Part shown: positions 53,612-63,454 of the stretch, piece by piece
Layout of the letters: every line of letters starts with the position of its first letter
Position numbering within the stretch: the first letter of the stretch is position 1
Made by a program: the position numbers and the translations under genes
Source: Sulfidibacter corallicola
GTDB taxonomy: Bacteria; Acidobacteriota; Holophagae; Acanthopleuribacterales; Acanthopleuribacteraceae
Assembly (NCBI RefSeq): GCF_017498545.1
Contig: NZ_CP071793.1
Coordinates: forward strand, 5,605,001-5,669,000
Direction: 5' to 3'
DNA: 64,000 bases
Notes under the pieces: model-generated
What the model was told of the DNA's origin: nothing
The model's database searches: none
Seen by the model: the letters and a program-made list of their open reading frames with translations, nothing else

Positions 53612-55473
53612 CGACCTATCTTTCGCCCGGCATTTACACGAAGGAAACGGATTTTTCCTTCTACGTCAAACAGATCTCCACATCCAGCGCGGCCATGGTC
53701 GGTGTCGCCGAACGCGTGCCCATCAATTCTCCCTCACTGGTAACGAGCTGGGAGCAGTTCGCCAACCGCTACGGCGGCTACATCCAGGCCGGATACCTTG
53801 CCTACGCGGCCAGGGCCTTTTTCGATAATGGCGGAAGAACCTTGTACGTCAACCGCGTGGCGCACCTAACCGATCCCATGGATCGACAATCGCTCACCGC
53901 GGTCTCGGCATCCCACACGCTGCTGGACCGGCGCGGTGTGACCGCCTCGCTCGAAACCGGCCAGGCCGGGACCGACCGCATCACCTGGCAAGCCCGGGAA
54001 GCCGGTACTTCGGGCAACGTCCTTTCGGTGGTGCTTGACGCAAGCGGGATCGACACACCGCTTTCCGTCGAAGTCGCCGGCAACGTGATTCGTGTCCACT
54101 TGGCAACCGATTCGGCAGGGACCGCCACCAGCACGGCCAATGAGATTGTGGCGGCCATCGATACGGACAGCGAGGCCTCGGCTCTGGTCACCCTTCGATC
54201 CGAGGACACGGGTTTTGTCACGCCTGTGACAGAAACCCCGCTGGCCGGCGGAACAAACGGCCAAGCCACCTTGGAAGTTACCGCCATCAATGAAGGGACA
54301 TGGGGTAATGACCTGACCGTCTACACTGTAGACAGCACGCGACAGCCTACGGACCGATTCAACCTCATCGTCCGCTATCAGAACCGCATCGTCGAAGTTC
54401 ACCGCGACCTGAGCATGGACGAATCCTCCCGCGACCATGTCGAAGCGGTTGTGAACGAGGCTTCGGAGTTCATCCGGGTCCGGGATCTGGGCAATGGATC
54501 CGGCTATCCCGACGACCGGCCCGGTATCGGTGAATTCGTACTGTCCGGTGGTGATGACGGCCTGGCCGGTCTGAATGACCAAGACTTCATCGGTGATGCG
54601 GCAGCCCACTCCGGCATTCGCGCCTTTGACGAAATCGATGCGCTCAATCTGGTGGCGGTGCCCGGCGTGACCACGGCGCCCGTCATTCAAGCCGGCATCA
54701 CCTACGCCGAGAACCGCAAAGACCTGTTGTTCATCGCCGACGCACCGCTGCACCTGGAACCTCTGGAAGTGATCCAGTGGCGGAAAGGTCAAGGCGGCTA
54801 CACGCACACAGCGTTCAATTCGACCTATGGGGCCGTCTACTATCCCTGGCTGCAAATCAGCGATCCGCTGACCAGCAAAAAGAAGTTGATTCCTCCGAGC
54901 GGCGCGGTTTGCGGCTGCATTGCCCGCAGCGATCAGAAAACCAATGTCTGGTCGGCGCCCGCTGGCACGGAGCGCGGTCGGATTTTCAACGTGCTGAATG
55001 TCGGCTATCGCGTTTCGCGCGGCGACATGGACGCACTTTACCCGGAAGGGATCAATTCGATTGTGGCCAACCCGGACACGGGCGTCGTGATTTGGGGCCA
55101 AAGGACCTTGACTCTCCAACCTTCGGCCCTGGATCGGATCAATGTGCGTCGCCTCATGATGTACATGGAAGAGGCCATCGGCGAGAGTTCGCGGTTTGTC
55201 ATCTTCGAACCGAATCATCCGCAGACCTGGCGGGCTTTGCTTCGCCTGTTAAATCCGTTTCTTTTGGACATCCAACAGAACGGCGGCCTGTATGAGTTTC
55301 GCGTCCAGTGCGACGAGGAGACCAACACGCCGGCCGTCATTGACCGGAACGAGATGCGAGCCCGCGTCTTCGTCAAGCCCACCAAAACCGCTGAATTCGT
55401 GGAGTTGAATTTCGTGTTGATCACAACCGGCGCCAGCTTCGACGAAATCTTCGCTGAGACCAACAGGAGGTAA
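53608..55473 (+). CDS. Contractile tail sheath protein
   Basis: A 621-residue sheath protein. The start TYLSPGIYTKETDFSFYVKQISTSSAAMVGVAERVP is the classic sheath opening. The middle has AREAGTSGNVLSVVL and NEGTWGNDLTVYTV repeats, and the C-terminal sheath domain has GVVIWGQRTLTLQPSALDRINVRRLMMYMEEAI and FVEPNHPQTWR-like sequence followed by CDEETNTPAVIDRNEM. It establishes that the element encodes a contractile (myovirus-type) tail. The tube protein follows after four bases. Confidence 0.95.
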   Translation: MTTYLSPGIYTKETDFSFYVKQISTSSAAMVGVAERVPINSPSLVTSWEQFANRYGGYIQAGYLAYAARAFFDNGGRTLYVNRVAHLTDPMDRQSLTAVSASHTLLDRRGVTASLETGQAGTDRITWQAREAGTSGNVLSVVLDASGIDTPLSVEVAGNVIRVHLATDSAGTATSTANEIVAAIDTDSEASALVTLRSEDTGFVTPVTETPLAGGTNGQATLEVTAINEGTWGNDLTVYTVDSTRQPTDRFNLIVRYQNRIVEVHRDLSMDESSRDHVEAVVNEASEFIRVRDLGNGSGYPDDRPGIGEFVLSGGDDGLAGLNDQDFIGDAAAHSGIRAFDEIDALNLVAVPGVTTAPVIQAGITYAENRKDLLFIADAPLHLEPLEVIQWRKGQGGYTHTAFNSTYGAVYYPWLQISDPLTSKKKLIPPSGAVCGCIARSDQKTNVWSAPAGTERGRIFNVLNVGYRVSRGDMDALYPEGINSIVANPDTGVVIWGQRTLTLQPSALDRINVRRLMMYMEEAIGESSRFVIFEPNHPQTWRALLRLLNPFLLDIQQNGGLYEFRVQCDEETNTPAVIDRNEMRARVFVKPTKTAEFVELNFVLITTGASFDEIFAETNRR

Positions 55474-55477
55474 CCCT

Positions 55478-55942
55478 ATGGAACACGCGGGAACCATGCC
55501 CAAGTCCTTGTACCAGAATTGGCAGTTCGCCATCGAAATCAACGGGTTCGACGTGGCCCTGTTCAAGAAGGCGAGCTTGCCCAAGACCGAGTTCGACGAG
55601 ACCACCTTCTCGCCTGGCGGGTCCATGTTCGACCAAAAGGTCGCGGGCCGCGCCAAGTTCGAGGACGTCAACCTCGAAAAAGGGATCTTCCAAGACGGCA
55701 GCGACGAGGCCGCGCGCGACTGGGTCAAGAAGATCGTCGACGTCAATGCCGGTGTCAGCAAACTGCCAAGCGACTACATGCGCGACGTGGATCTGGTCCA
55801 GTACGATCGAACCGGCTCAGAAACCCGGCGCTGGACATTGCACGGTGCTTGGATCAAGTCCCTTGAATACGACGAGCTGGACGGCTCCAGCTCGGAAAAC
55901 ACCCTCGAAAAGCTGGTCATCACCTACCAATACTGGACCTAA
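55478..55942 (+). CDS. Tail tube protein (T4 gp19-like)
   Basis: A 154-residue tube protein with the family pattern: YQNWQFAIEINGFDVALFKKASLPKTEFDETTFSPGG, KVAGRAKFEDVNLEKGIF and the C-terminal ETRRWTLHGAWIKSLEYDELDGSSSENTLEKLVITYQYW. ATG at 55478 follows AGGAGGTAACC. It sits directly after the sheath gene, as in T4-like phages and contractile injection systems. Confidence 0.93.
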   Translation: MEHAGTMPKSLYQNWQFAIEINGFDVALFKKASLPKTEFDETTFSPGGSMFDQKVAGRAKFEDVNLEKGIFQDGSDEAARDWVKKIVDVNAGVSKLPSDYMRDVDLVQYDRTGSETRRWTLHGAWIKSLEYDELDGSSSENTLEKLVITYQYWT

Positions 55943-55953
55943 AGGAGATTTGG

Positions 55954-56631
55954 TTGTTTACCTTTGAATTGCCCTGCGGCCTGGAGGCCGAAATCCGGGA
56001 AATGACCGGCGCCGAAGAGGAAATTCTCACCAACCAGCGCCTGATCCGCAACGGCTCGGCGATCAATCAAGTGTTGAAGAACTGCCTTGTGCGCCTTGGG
56101 GACAACGACTCCCCGACGATGAACGACGTGCTTGACCTGCTGTCGGGTGATCGGTTGGCCCTGCTGGTCGAGCTTCGTCGTGTGTCTCTTGGCAGCGAAG
56201 TGGAACTCGAGCTGGTGTGTACCAACCCGACCTGTCGGGAGGCCAACCCTTTCACCGTGGATCTCGGCGCGCTTGAAACCAAGCCCTATGGTGACGCCCG
56301 CGAGTTCGAGTTCACCTTGCCGTCATCAAATCGAACAGTGAGGTTCCGGTACTTGGACGGCCACATGGAAAAGCGGTTGGCGACCTTGAAAGAGCCATCG
56401 ATCGCGTCCGCCATGACGATGCGCATCATCGACATCGACGGGAAGCCGCCGTCCAAAAGGGTCATGCAGGACATGAGCCTTCGCGATCGCCAAGCCCTTC
56501 GCGCTGAAATGGACCGTGTCAACGCCGGGATCGACACCGCGATCACTGTGGATTGCGAGGCCTGCGGCGAGCGGTTGCGCACTCGGCTCGAAGCGGAACC
56601 GGGTTTTTTGTTTCCCGGAGCCGCCTTGTAA
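55954..56631 (+). CDS. Tail assembly chaperone, short form (gpG-like)
   Basis: A 225-residue protein between tube and tape measure. It resembles the T4-gp26-like/tail chaperone family, with LPCGLEAEIREMTGAEEEIL, and two Cys pairs (CTNPTCREANPF and CEACGERL) that look like a zinc ribbon. It ends GFLFPGAAL after the slippery T TTTTTG. TTG at 55954 follows AAAGGAG. It is needed to assemble the tail around the tape measure. Confidence 0.82.
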   Translation: MFTFELPCGLEAEIREMTGAEEEILTNQRLIRNGSAINQVLKNCLVRLGDNDSPTMNDVLDLLSGDRLALLVELRRVSLGSEVELELVCTNPTCREANPFTVDLGALETKPYGDAREFEFTLPSSNRTVRFRYLDGHMEKRLATLKEPSIASAMTMRIIDIDGKPPSKRVMQDMSLRDRQALRAEMDRVNAGIDTAITVDCEACGERLRTRLEAEPGFLFPGAAL

Positions 56632-56780
56632 ACGACGCATTCTTCCTCGCATACGGGGGGCTCCATTGGGGCTTCCACGACATTCGCCATCTTCCGATTC
56701 GGCGGCGACAGGAGTTCGTGGAAGCCCTTGAACGGCAACTGGAATTCGAGCGGCGGGAAGCCGAAAAAGCGAGGCGATGA
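55954..56780 (+). CDS. Tail assembly chaperone, -1 frameshift product (gpGT-like)
   Basis: A -1 shift on the heptamer T TTT TTG (56604-56610, in register with codons GGT TTT TTG) skips the TAA at 56629-56631. It continues as VSRSRLVNDAFFLAYGGLHWGFHDIRHLPIRRRQEFVEALERQL to the stop at 56778-56780. The extension is about 57 residues with good coding character and ends against the tape-measure start. This is the expected arrangement of G/GT tail chaperones. The shift itself is predicted, not shown. Confidence 0.75.
56604..56610 (+). promoter_or_regulatory. Programmed -1 ribosomal frameshift site
   Basis: Heptamer TTTTTTG read as T TTT TTG in the frame of the chaperone, a canonical X XXY YYZ slippery site. 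It lies 19 bp before the zero-frame stop codon. GC-rich sequence with CCCGGAGCCGCC follows and could slow the ribosome. Confidence 0.75.
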
Positions 56781-59700
56781 TGGATCTCGGGCTTGGCATT
56801 GTGGTGTCCCTGAAAGACATGTTGTCCCGGAACTCCGGCAAAGTTGAGCATGCCATGGAGAAGTTGGACGGGACCGTGGCGCGCACAAGCGAGAGAATGA
56901 CGCGGAACCTGGAGCGCATCCAAAAGGGCACGATGATGGCTGGCGCGGGGCTCGCCTTGTTGGCGACACCCATCGCTTTGCTTTCGGCGACCGCTGAAAC
57001 CCATAGGGCGCTCGGGGAGCTGGCCTCCCTGGGCGTCAAAGACTTGCGGGCCTTGGAGAATGCCGCCGAGTCGTTCACCAACGCTTGGGCGGGGACCACT
57101 AAGGCGCAGTTCATCACGAGCGCGTACGACGTGCGCAGCGCACTGGCGAATCTCTCCGATGAGGCGGTCGGCACCTTCACCGCGATGGCCGCCCTTGCGG
57201 CGAAGGCAACGAAGGCCACAACCGACGAAATGGTGGGGACCTTCACGACGTCCTATGGGATCTTCAAGCCGCTGATGAAGGACATGTCCGACATGGAATG
57301 GGCCCGGACCTTCGCCGGCGGCATGGCCCAAACCGTGGCCAGCTTCAAAACGAACGGCAAGCAAATGGCCGACGCAATCAAGAATATCGGCGCGGTCGCG
57401 GCCAGTGCCAACGTGCCCATGGAAGAGCAATTGGCGATTCTTGGCCAGTTACAGACGACGATGCCTGGCTCTGAAGCGGGTACGCTCTACAAGGCTTTCA
57501 TCATGAAGGCCGCCGAAGCGGGTGATAAGCTGGGCGTCTCCATGGTCGGGGCCGACGGGAGGCTCAAGGGCATCATTCCCATGTTGGAAGTGCTCCGCAA
57601 GGAATTCCCCGACTTCAGCCAGGCGGCCACACAGGTCGAGATCAAGAAGGCGTTCGGATCCGACGAAGCCGTGAAGTTCTTGCTCCAAATGAGTCAGGGG
57701 CTGGACGGTCTGAAAACCAACATCCAGAGCGTCCGCCAGGCGATGGAGACTGGCACCGTGGTCACCGAAAAGATGGCTCGGGCGATGAACCAGGACATCG
57801 GGGCCAGTTTCGAGGTGATCCGCCAACAGATTGCCAACCTCATGGAGATTCTCGGGCGGACCCTGCTCCCCATCGTCACCCCTGTCTTGAAGGCGGTGTC
57901 CAGCATCATCATGGGGCTTCAATCGATGGCGAAGGCGGTGCCTGGATTGACCGGTGGCGTCCTTGCCCTGATTACCGCGCTTGGGGCGTTCCTGGTTGTA
58001 GTCGGTGGCATCGTGGCATCGATCGGCGCGGTGGGCCTGGCGATGCCCGCCATCAAAGCAGGAATCGCCGGGTTTGGTGCCGCCTTGGCCGGGGCCGGGT
58101 CGGCCATCGCTTCGGCATTCTTGCCGGTGACGGCAACGATTGCTGGTGTTGTGGCGGCCATCTATTTATTGAAAAAGGCATGGGACACCAACTTCGGCGG
58201 CATTCGCGAAATGGTCGAAGGTGCTTTTGCGCGGGTTCGACTCGCCTTTCGGGGCATCCGAACGTTGATTCGATCCCTGCGGGGCAGCGCGGGCGAAATG
58301 TCCGCCGAACTCGCCCAGAAGCTGAAAGCGTCCGGACTCATGGGCTTCGTAGTAGGCGTCTTCAAGATCTATTACCGGGTCCGCCAGTTCTTTGCAGGAT
58401 TCCATGCAGCCATTACCCACGCCTTTTCGAGAGCGGGCGCGATCCTGGGCCCGGCCGTTAAAGCGCTGGTTACCGCCTTTGTGGATCTCTACAAGGCCGG
58501 GTGGTCGATCTTGGAGGTGATTGGCATCGTTTCGAGTTCGGCCAACGGGAAGGCTTTCTATGGCCTCGGTGAAGGGCTCGGTATGGTCCTAGGCCTGCTG
58601 GTCCAAGTCGGTGCCTTTCTTCTGAAGGTGATCATTTACCCCATTGCCTTCTTGATCAAGCTGGTCGGCTACGTGGTCAAGGCCTTTGTGTGGCTCGGCA
58701 AATCCATCGTCAAGGGCATGGTCGCGGGGGTGAAGGCGATCTACACCTACTTCCTGCCATTGCGCCTGGTCGTCCAGGCGTTTCGAATGCTGGGCCGCAT
58801 GGGCCTGGCCATGTGGGACATGCTCACAGGTGGCACGTCGGTACTCGGCTTCTGGAAAGCGATTGGTAAGGCCATCTGGGACTTTCTCGGGACCCCGTTT
58901 CGCTGGGTTGCCGATGCTGCACGGGGTTTATGGCGGGCTTTGAGAAACAGCTTCGCCAACACGGTCCAAATGTGGGAAGGACTGGGGGAAACCATTTGGA
59001 ACGGCTTGAAGAACACACCCTTGATTCGCGTGTTCTCCCAGTTGCTGGACTTGTCCAAGGTCCTGCAGGAAAAGAAGCGGGCCTTTTTCAACGCCGGGAA
59101 GGAATGGATTCTGTCCTTGGCCAAAGGGATCTGGTCAGCGATGACCGCTCCCATTCAGCAGGTGAAAAAGGGTTTGGCCAAGTTGCGCAGCATGCTGTCG
59201 TGGTTTGGAAAAGAGAAGGCGTCCGAACCGAAGGTGGGCATCGAACAGGCTCAGGCGGCATCCCATCAGAAGACACCTGAAATCGTCGGTGTGGACTCGC
59301 CGGCAACATCTATGATTTGGCCACAACGTTTCCTGGAAAAAATCTGGACATCTGGGGAGAGAATGGTGGCCAAAGCGAAAGCCGGGATGGCGTCTACTCT
59401 GACCCCAAGCGCGCAGCGGGCCATTGAAACGGCGCGCGCCCTTCGCGATCAATTGCAATCGGGATTCGGTGCAGTCACCCAACGCTTTCGGACGGTTCTC
59501 CAGGAGGCCCGCAAACCGTTCACGCTCCGGCTGCGAGACACCTTCATTGAGACGTTTGGTAGGGCTTGGGAAGCCATGGTCGGCCTCCTGGTGAAGCGGC
59601 TCAAAGCAGCGCTCCAGTTTTCGGCCCAAAAGGCTGGAGGAGCTTACCAATACGGGATCAGGCCAGTCGCGGTCGGCGCGATGGCCCTTTCGCCAATCCT

Positions 59701-60835
59701 GGCAGGCCCCTTACCGGCGGCAGCCGTCGGAGTGGGTGGGTTCCCGGTTCAGCAGATTCAACAAAATGAACCCGTGCGGGTTCAGGTCCAGGGGGCGTCG
59801 TGGCGTGCGGCCAAACCCCAAACGATGATCGCACATCAGAGACTGGCTCCAATGACCGGAACGACCGCCACTTACCGCTCGAGCCAACCGGCCCCCACCA
59901 TCGATCAACCCGTCCTACAGATGGACTCGGGGCGCGACAGGCATCGCGTGTATGCTCGTCCTGGTGTTTTCGAAAAGGGCCAAACGGTTGTGGGCACAAG
60001 CCAGGCCATGGCCTCGATTCAGAAAACGGGTCCCAGCTCTGCGTCACCAGCCTTCCAGGGCGCGATCGCTCACGATGGGCAAGTGGTTTCTCGACCAGAG
60101 CCAGGTCTGATCGTTCATCAGCGGATACTGGACAATCAGCAGAATACGTGGCGGTACGTGCCTCGCGCGATTGTCCCCGCGATTTCCGACCCAAACCAAA
60201 GCTATCGACAAACCGACACAACGTCAGTTGGCGTTCGTGTTGCGGTCCCAGCTACAAATGTCGGCACCGCCTCTCTTGGCGTGCCCCACCAAGAATTGAC
60301 TGGAATGGATGCCCCGCACCAGCCAATCCGATTGGTCGTGGGTCTGAACGCTTCCGCGAGCGAGCAATCCTTGGCAGCTAACCAAACCCGAACCGCGAAT
60401 CGAATCGCCGTCACGAGAATAGGGCTTTCACCGACACAGGAAGCCTATCGCGGCGTGGCGTGGGTTGCCCACCAAGTCGTTTCCTCGGTTGAGCACCTGT
60501 ATCACGCAGTCCAAATGGTTGACCCCATCATGGCTGCTTTTGAAGAAGTGCCTGGATTCCAGCGGACGATCGACGCGGCTATTCCAGTGGATCGGCAGCG
60601 GCTCTTGTTTCAATCGCGACAAGGAGCGAGACCAAACCAAGACCAAGTCGCCGAGGCGAGCATCATCGCCCAAACGATCAGGCCCTTCATGGATCAGCTT
60701 GCGCAAAAGAACGAGGAATTGGCCGCTCGGCCGATCGACATCATCGTGAAAACAGAATTGGACGGTCGCGAAATCGCCGAGGCGGTCTATCGCGACATAC
60801 GGGACCAAAAAATCAAGAATTACGAGACGTTTTGA
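56777..60835 (+). CDS. Tail tape measure protein
   Basis: A 1,352-residue protein immediately after the chaperone pair. The N-terminal 300 residues are coiled coil and TP901-type tape measure (LSRNSGKVEHAMEKLDG, FTTSYGIFKPL), followed by hydrophobic helices at about 390-470 (GVLALITALGAFLVVVGGIVASIGAVGLAMPAI) and again at 620-680. The rest is alternating helical and low-complexity sequence to the acidic C-terminus. Its length sets tail length, about 200 nm at 1.5 angstrom per residue. ATG overlaps the chaperone stop; the end overlaps the next gene as ATGA. Confidence 0.9.
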   Translation: MMDLGLGIVVSLKDMLSRNSGKVEHAMEKLDGTVARTSERMTRNLERIQKGTMMAGAGLALLATPIALLSATAETHRALGELASLGVKDLRALENAAESFTNAWAGTTKAQFITSAYDVRSALANLSDEAVGTFTAMAALAAKATKATTDEMVGTFTTSYGIFKPLMKDMSDMEWARTFAGGMAQTVASFKTNGKQMADAIKNIGAVAASANVPMEEQLAILGQLQTTMPGSEAGTLYKAFIMKAAEAGDKLGVSMVGADGRLKGIIPMLEVLRKEFPDFSQAATQVEIKKAFGSDEAVKFLLQMSQGLDGLKTNIQSVRQAMETGTVVTEKMARAMNQDIGASFEVIRQQIANLMEILGRTLLPIVTPVLKAVSSIIMGLQSMAKAVPGLTGGVLALITALGAFLVVVGGIVASIGAVGLAMPAIKAGIAGFGAALAGAGSAIASAFLPVTATIAGVVAAIYLLKKAWDTNFGGIREMVEGAFARVRLAFRGIRTLIRSLRGSAGEMSAELAQKLKASGLMGFVVGVFKIYYRVRQFFAGFHAAITHAFSRAGAILGPAVKALVTAFVDLYKAGWSILEVIGIVSSSANGKAFYGLGEGLGMVLGLLVQVGAFLLKVIIYPIAFLIKLVGYVVKAFVWLGKSIVKGMVAGVKAIYTYFLPLRLVVQAFRMLGRMGLAMWDMLTGGTSVLGFWKAIGKAIWDFLGTPFRWVADAARGLWRALRNSFANTVQMWEGLGETIWNGLKNTPLIRVFSQLLDLSKVLQEKKRAFFNAGKEWILSLAKGIWSAMTAPIQQVKKGLAKLRSMLSWFGKEKASEPKVGIEQAQAASHQKTPEIVGVDSPATSMIWPQRFLEKIWTSGERMVAKAKAGMASTLTPSAQRAIETARALRDQLQSGFGAVTQRFRTVLQEARKPFTLRLRDTFIETFGRAWEAMVGLLVKRLKAALQFSAQKAGGAYQYGIRPVAVGAMALSPILAGPLPAAAVGVGGFPVQQIQQNEPVRVQVQGASWRAAKPQTMIAHQRLAPMTGTTATYRSSQPAPTIDQPVLQMDSGRDRHRVYARPGVFEKGQTVVGTSQAMASIQKTGPSSASPAFQGAIAHDGQVVSRPEPGLIVHQRILDNQQNTWRYVPRAIVPAISDPNQSYRQTDTTSVGVRVAVPATNVGTASLGVPHQELTGMDAPHQPIRLVVGLNASASEQSLAANQTRTANRIAVTRIGLSPTQEAYRGVAWVAHQVVSSVEHLYHAVQMVDPIMAAFEEVPGFQRTIDAAIPVDRQRLLFQSRQGARPNQDQVAEASIIAQTIRPFMDQLAQKNEELAARPIDIIVKTELDGREIAEAVYRDIRDQKIKNYETF

Positions 60836-61305
60836 TGACTTGGGACACGAAAGAACAGCAAGCATTTTTGGTGGATATTGATACGAGCGAGCGGCTAGCG
60901 TTTCAGTTCAATCCGAACGAGATTGTCGATGAAAAGAGCACGGCCTACGCGACCATTCGGATACCGGGGATGTCGCACCCACGGTATCAGTTTGTGGCAG
61001 GTGAAGCGCGCCGTATCTCGGTGAAAATTCAGCTCTTCAAGGGCCCGGTGCGACAGCAGGTGGCCTGGCTGCAATCGCTTTGCTATCCAGAGCACGCGGG
61101 AACGATGCTCAAGAACGCGCCACATCGCGTGATGCTGGTGTACGGCCAGCTGTATCCGGGCCTGGTTTGCATCGTGAAGCAGGTCAAGGCCCGGTTTTTT
61201 GAATTGTTCGATCGAGAAAGCCTGCTGCCGCAGCGAGCCGAAGTGGACCTGACCTTGGAGGAATACATAGAGCGATCAGTCGAGGTAATGGAGGTGCGCT
61301 TGTGA
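60835..61305 (+). CDS. Baseplate/tail protein of the CIS-tube (LysM-adjacent) type
   Basis: A 156-residue protein with LAFQFNPNEIVDEKSTAYATIRIPGMSHPRYQFVAGEARRISVKIQLF and KNAPHRVMLVYGQLYPGLVCIVKQVKARFFELFDR. The QFNP...ISV-IQL pattern and the place after the tape measure match the N-terminal domain of LysM-linked baseplate proteins. ATG at 60835 overlaps the tape-measure stop, and its end overlaps the next gene, so all are coupled. Confidence 0.78.
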   Translation: MTWDTKEQQAFLVDIDTSERLAFQFNPNEIVDEKSTAYATIRIPGMSHPRYQFVAGEARRISVKIQLFKGPVRQQVAWLQSLCYPEHAGTMLKNAPHRVMLVYGQLYPGLVCIVKQVKARFFELFDRESLLPQRAEVDLTLEEYIERSVEVMEVRL

Positions 61306-61589
61306 TTGGGAAAAGCTCGCGGTATCAGATGTCTATTCTGCATCGATTGAAGGATGGGGACATTTTTGGGCTCCGTTCGCTGATTGATATTCCCCCGAGT
61401 GCGGATGATCGTTTTCATACGGTGGTGGAGGGTGATCGGATCGATGCGTTGGCACACCTTTACTTAGGAGATGCAAACCTATGGTGGGTAATTTGTGACT
61501 CCAATGACATTTTCTTTCCGCTGAAGTTAGAAACTGGATCCACATTACGAGTTCTCGCTACTCAGCGTGTCTGGGATTTTCTTGAGTAA
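61302..61589 (+). CDS. LysM-like tail protein (gpX-type)
   Basis: A 95-residue protein with SADDRFHTVVEGDRIDALAHLYLGDANLWWVICDSNDIFFPLKLETGSTLRV, the compact LysM-like fold of phage tail protein X and T4 gp53. GTG at 61302 overlaps the previous stop. The following expected gpD-like gene begins only at 63764, because an AT-rich cassette intervenes. Confidence 0.85.
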   Translation: MIGKSSRYQMSILHRLKDGDIFGLRSLIDIPPSADDRFHTVVEGDRIDALAHLYLGDANLWWVICDSNDIFFPLKLETGSTLRVLATQRVWDFLE

Positions 61590-61951
61590 AAGCACTGGGA
61601 CCAACGTTTCTGTCCGTTCTTGAATGCCCCGATTACCAACGGCCGCCTTTCTCCTCTGCAGGTTCAAAAGCTCATGGTATAGGCCATATGGATCTTATTT
61701 CCTCGCTGAAAGATTCGGTAGAAGACCTTGCTAACGCTCTGTTTTGCTCGCCAGGATTACCTGTTTTTGTCTTTGGGGGTCTGTGTGTTGCTGATCACAG
61801 ACTTGCTCTCGGTTGTTCGGCTCTCTGACGGTTGCGAATATGGACCTGGAGCAACAACTGCCGTTCGTTTCCATTCTGGCCAGTTGTTCACTTTATCGCC
61901 AGAACGCTTGAGATTTTTGAAAAAAGTACCGCTTTTCGCCATCATATCTCC
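61590..61951. other. Non-coding stretch before the deaminase cassette
   Basis: About 360 bp between the LysM-like gene and the convergent deaminase gene. I see no intact gene. Base composition falls along it toward the AT-rich cassette, so it probably contains the left join of the insertion. Confidence 0.45.
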
Positions 61952-63454
61952 TCATTTCTTCAAAAGCTTCTCAAGGCGGTTCAGTGCAACCCCCTCCCGA
62001 TCTAAATACGAAATAGGCAGTAATTGCAACCTCAATTTCGCCCCTGGTCGTTTCCAGTTGACCGCCAGGCCATTCTTAGAGTTTTTTCGCTTGAGTTCGT
62101 ATCCAATTCCAAGATTTAAAGAAAACAAATTGAAATAACTCCGTGGCCCAACTCCAATAAAAGGCTCGAACAATACTTTATTAAGGGTGTTTTCGACGGA
62201 GATTGAATCTTTGTGAAAATCCAAGGCTTTGCTTTTGGGATAAGGTTCTATAAAAACGACGCGGCGAACTCCGGAGGAAATGATGTGTTTTGCACAATTA
62301 TGACACGGGAAAGTAGTGCAGAAAATTTCTGCATCCTGAGTGCTAATTCCCATCCGGCTGCAGGTTAGTAATGCTTCCATTTCGGCATGAACAACTCGGC
62401 CATATTCAGTTATATCCATAACGGAACTTTGCTTTAGTGCTTTTTTTATCTTTTTTCGCGATTTTTTAGGAGCATCATTGACGATTTTATCAATAATCTT
62501 TCTCTTCTCTGTGGTATTTGTGTCATACCCAAGGCGGTAGTCTCTACCGCCTTCAGAGTCGCAAAAAATTCGCTCTTGCTCGTTGTAAGATGGCCAATAG
62601 AGACCTCCATCAGCCTTTGGCACATCATTTGCTCCTGTTGCTATTATGTTCGTTCCTTTGGTTAGAACTGCCCCCACCTGCCTCGACAAGTCGGCTGAGC
62701 GTAATGCCGAAGAAAAGGCCAAAAACATGGAGTACTCATCAAATGTTGGTGTCACAAATGGATTTCCAAAAATCAGATCGAGTATCCGGGATATTTGTGC
62801 CTCTAAATAATTTAAATTGGAGTTAAAAGAAATAAAAAAATCTGAGAGATGAAATGCAGCTCTAACCTGTTGACCATGTTTTTTTGACTCAGCTTCGTCG
62901 CGACGGATCAATTTTTCAGCCTGGTCTTCATGCATCCCTTTGCGAATCAGGCGTTGAATACGGTCTGTTTCGCAAGAATATACCCCAAAAATAAATACGC
63001 CAGGGTGGTAAATATTTCTAAGTCGCTCTATTTCATAATGGTGTTTGAGAGAGTTTATTATTGTCGCAGTTCGTTTTTTGGGAGTGACTCCGTTGTCATC
63101 TTCCGAGGATTCTCGAGTATCGTAGATTCGTGCCGCTGCAGCTAGTGCTAAAATCGAGTTGTCGCCAGATTTTTCTCTTAATTTATTCCCTTCATTCATT
63201 AACGCATTGGCTCGCTCGAAGGCCCCATCTGGAATCTTTGCGTCAGTCAAAGTCTCTATAATTTGATTTGAGACTTTGATCGTCTCAACTTGATACTGAA
63301 ACACTTTCAAAAAACCTTTTATTAAATCACAGACTAAATCCAGAGGAGTACCAATCGCGCCAACGAGCCCAATTATCAACTCAGAATCAGAATACTGAGG
63401 TTCTTTCTTTGATTTTTTTGATGTACTTCTACCGCCATTTTGGTTTTTGCTCAT
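61952..63454 (-). CDS. AvcD-like dCTP/dCMP deaminase, antiphage
   Basis: A 500-residue protein with the two-part plan of antiphage deoxycytidylate deaminases (AvcD type). The N-terminal part, about residues 25-240, is a kinase/NTPase-like region beginning ELIIGLVGAIGTPLD. The deaminase domain has FSSALRSADLSRQVGAVLTKG, the zinc-binding VVHAEMEALLTC (near residue 361) and FCTTFPCHNCAKHIISSG (near 385). Such enzymes deplete dCTP in infected cells and so block phage DNA synthesis. ATG at 63454 has a modest AGG site. It is AT-rich, opposite to the tail operon, and directly behind promoter copy 11. Confidence 0.85.
   Translation of the reverse strand: MSKNQNGGRSTSKKSKKEPQYSDSELIIGLVGAIGTPLDLVCDLIKGFLKVFQYQVETIKVSNQIIETLTDAKIPDGAFERANALMNEGNKLREKSGDNSILALAAAARIYDTRESSEDDNGVTPKKRTATIINSLKHHYEIERLRNIYHPGVFIFGVYSCETDRIQRLIRKGMHEDQAEKLIRRDEAESKKHGQQVRAAFHLSDFFISFNSNLNYLEAQISRILDLIFGNPFVTPTFDEYSMFLAFSSALRSADLSRQVGAVLTKGTNIIATGANDVPKADGGLYWPSYNEQERIFCDSEGGRDYRLGYDTNTTEKRKIIDKIVNDAPKKSRKKIKKALKQSSVMDITEYGRVVHAEMEALLTCSRMGISTQDAEIFCTTFPCHNCAKHIISSGVRRVVFIEPYPKSKALDFHKDSISVENTLNKVLFEPFIGVGPRSYFNLFSLNLGIGYELKRKNSKNGLAVNWKRPGAKLRLQLLPISYLDREGVALNRLEKLLKK

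Noticed and set aside
53866..55218. 450-codon minus-strand frame opposite the sheath gene
   Set aside because: Shadow of a well-identified structural gene.
61728..62138. 136-codon plus-strand frame overlapping the deaminase 3' end
   Set aside because: Poor codon use, no ribosome site, and it overlaps a clearly coding minus-strand gene.
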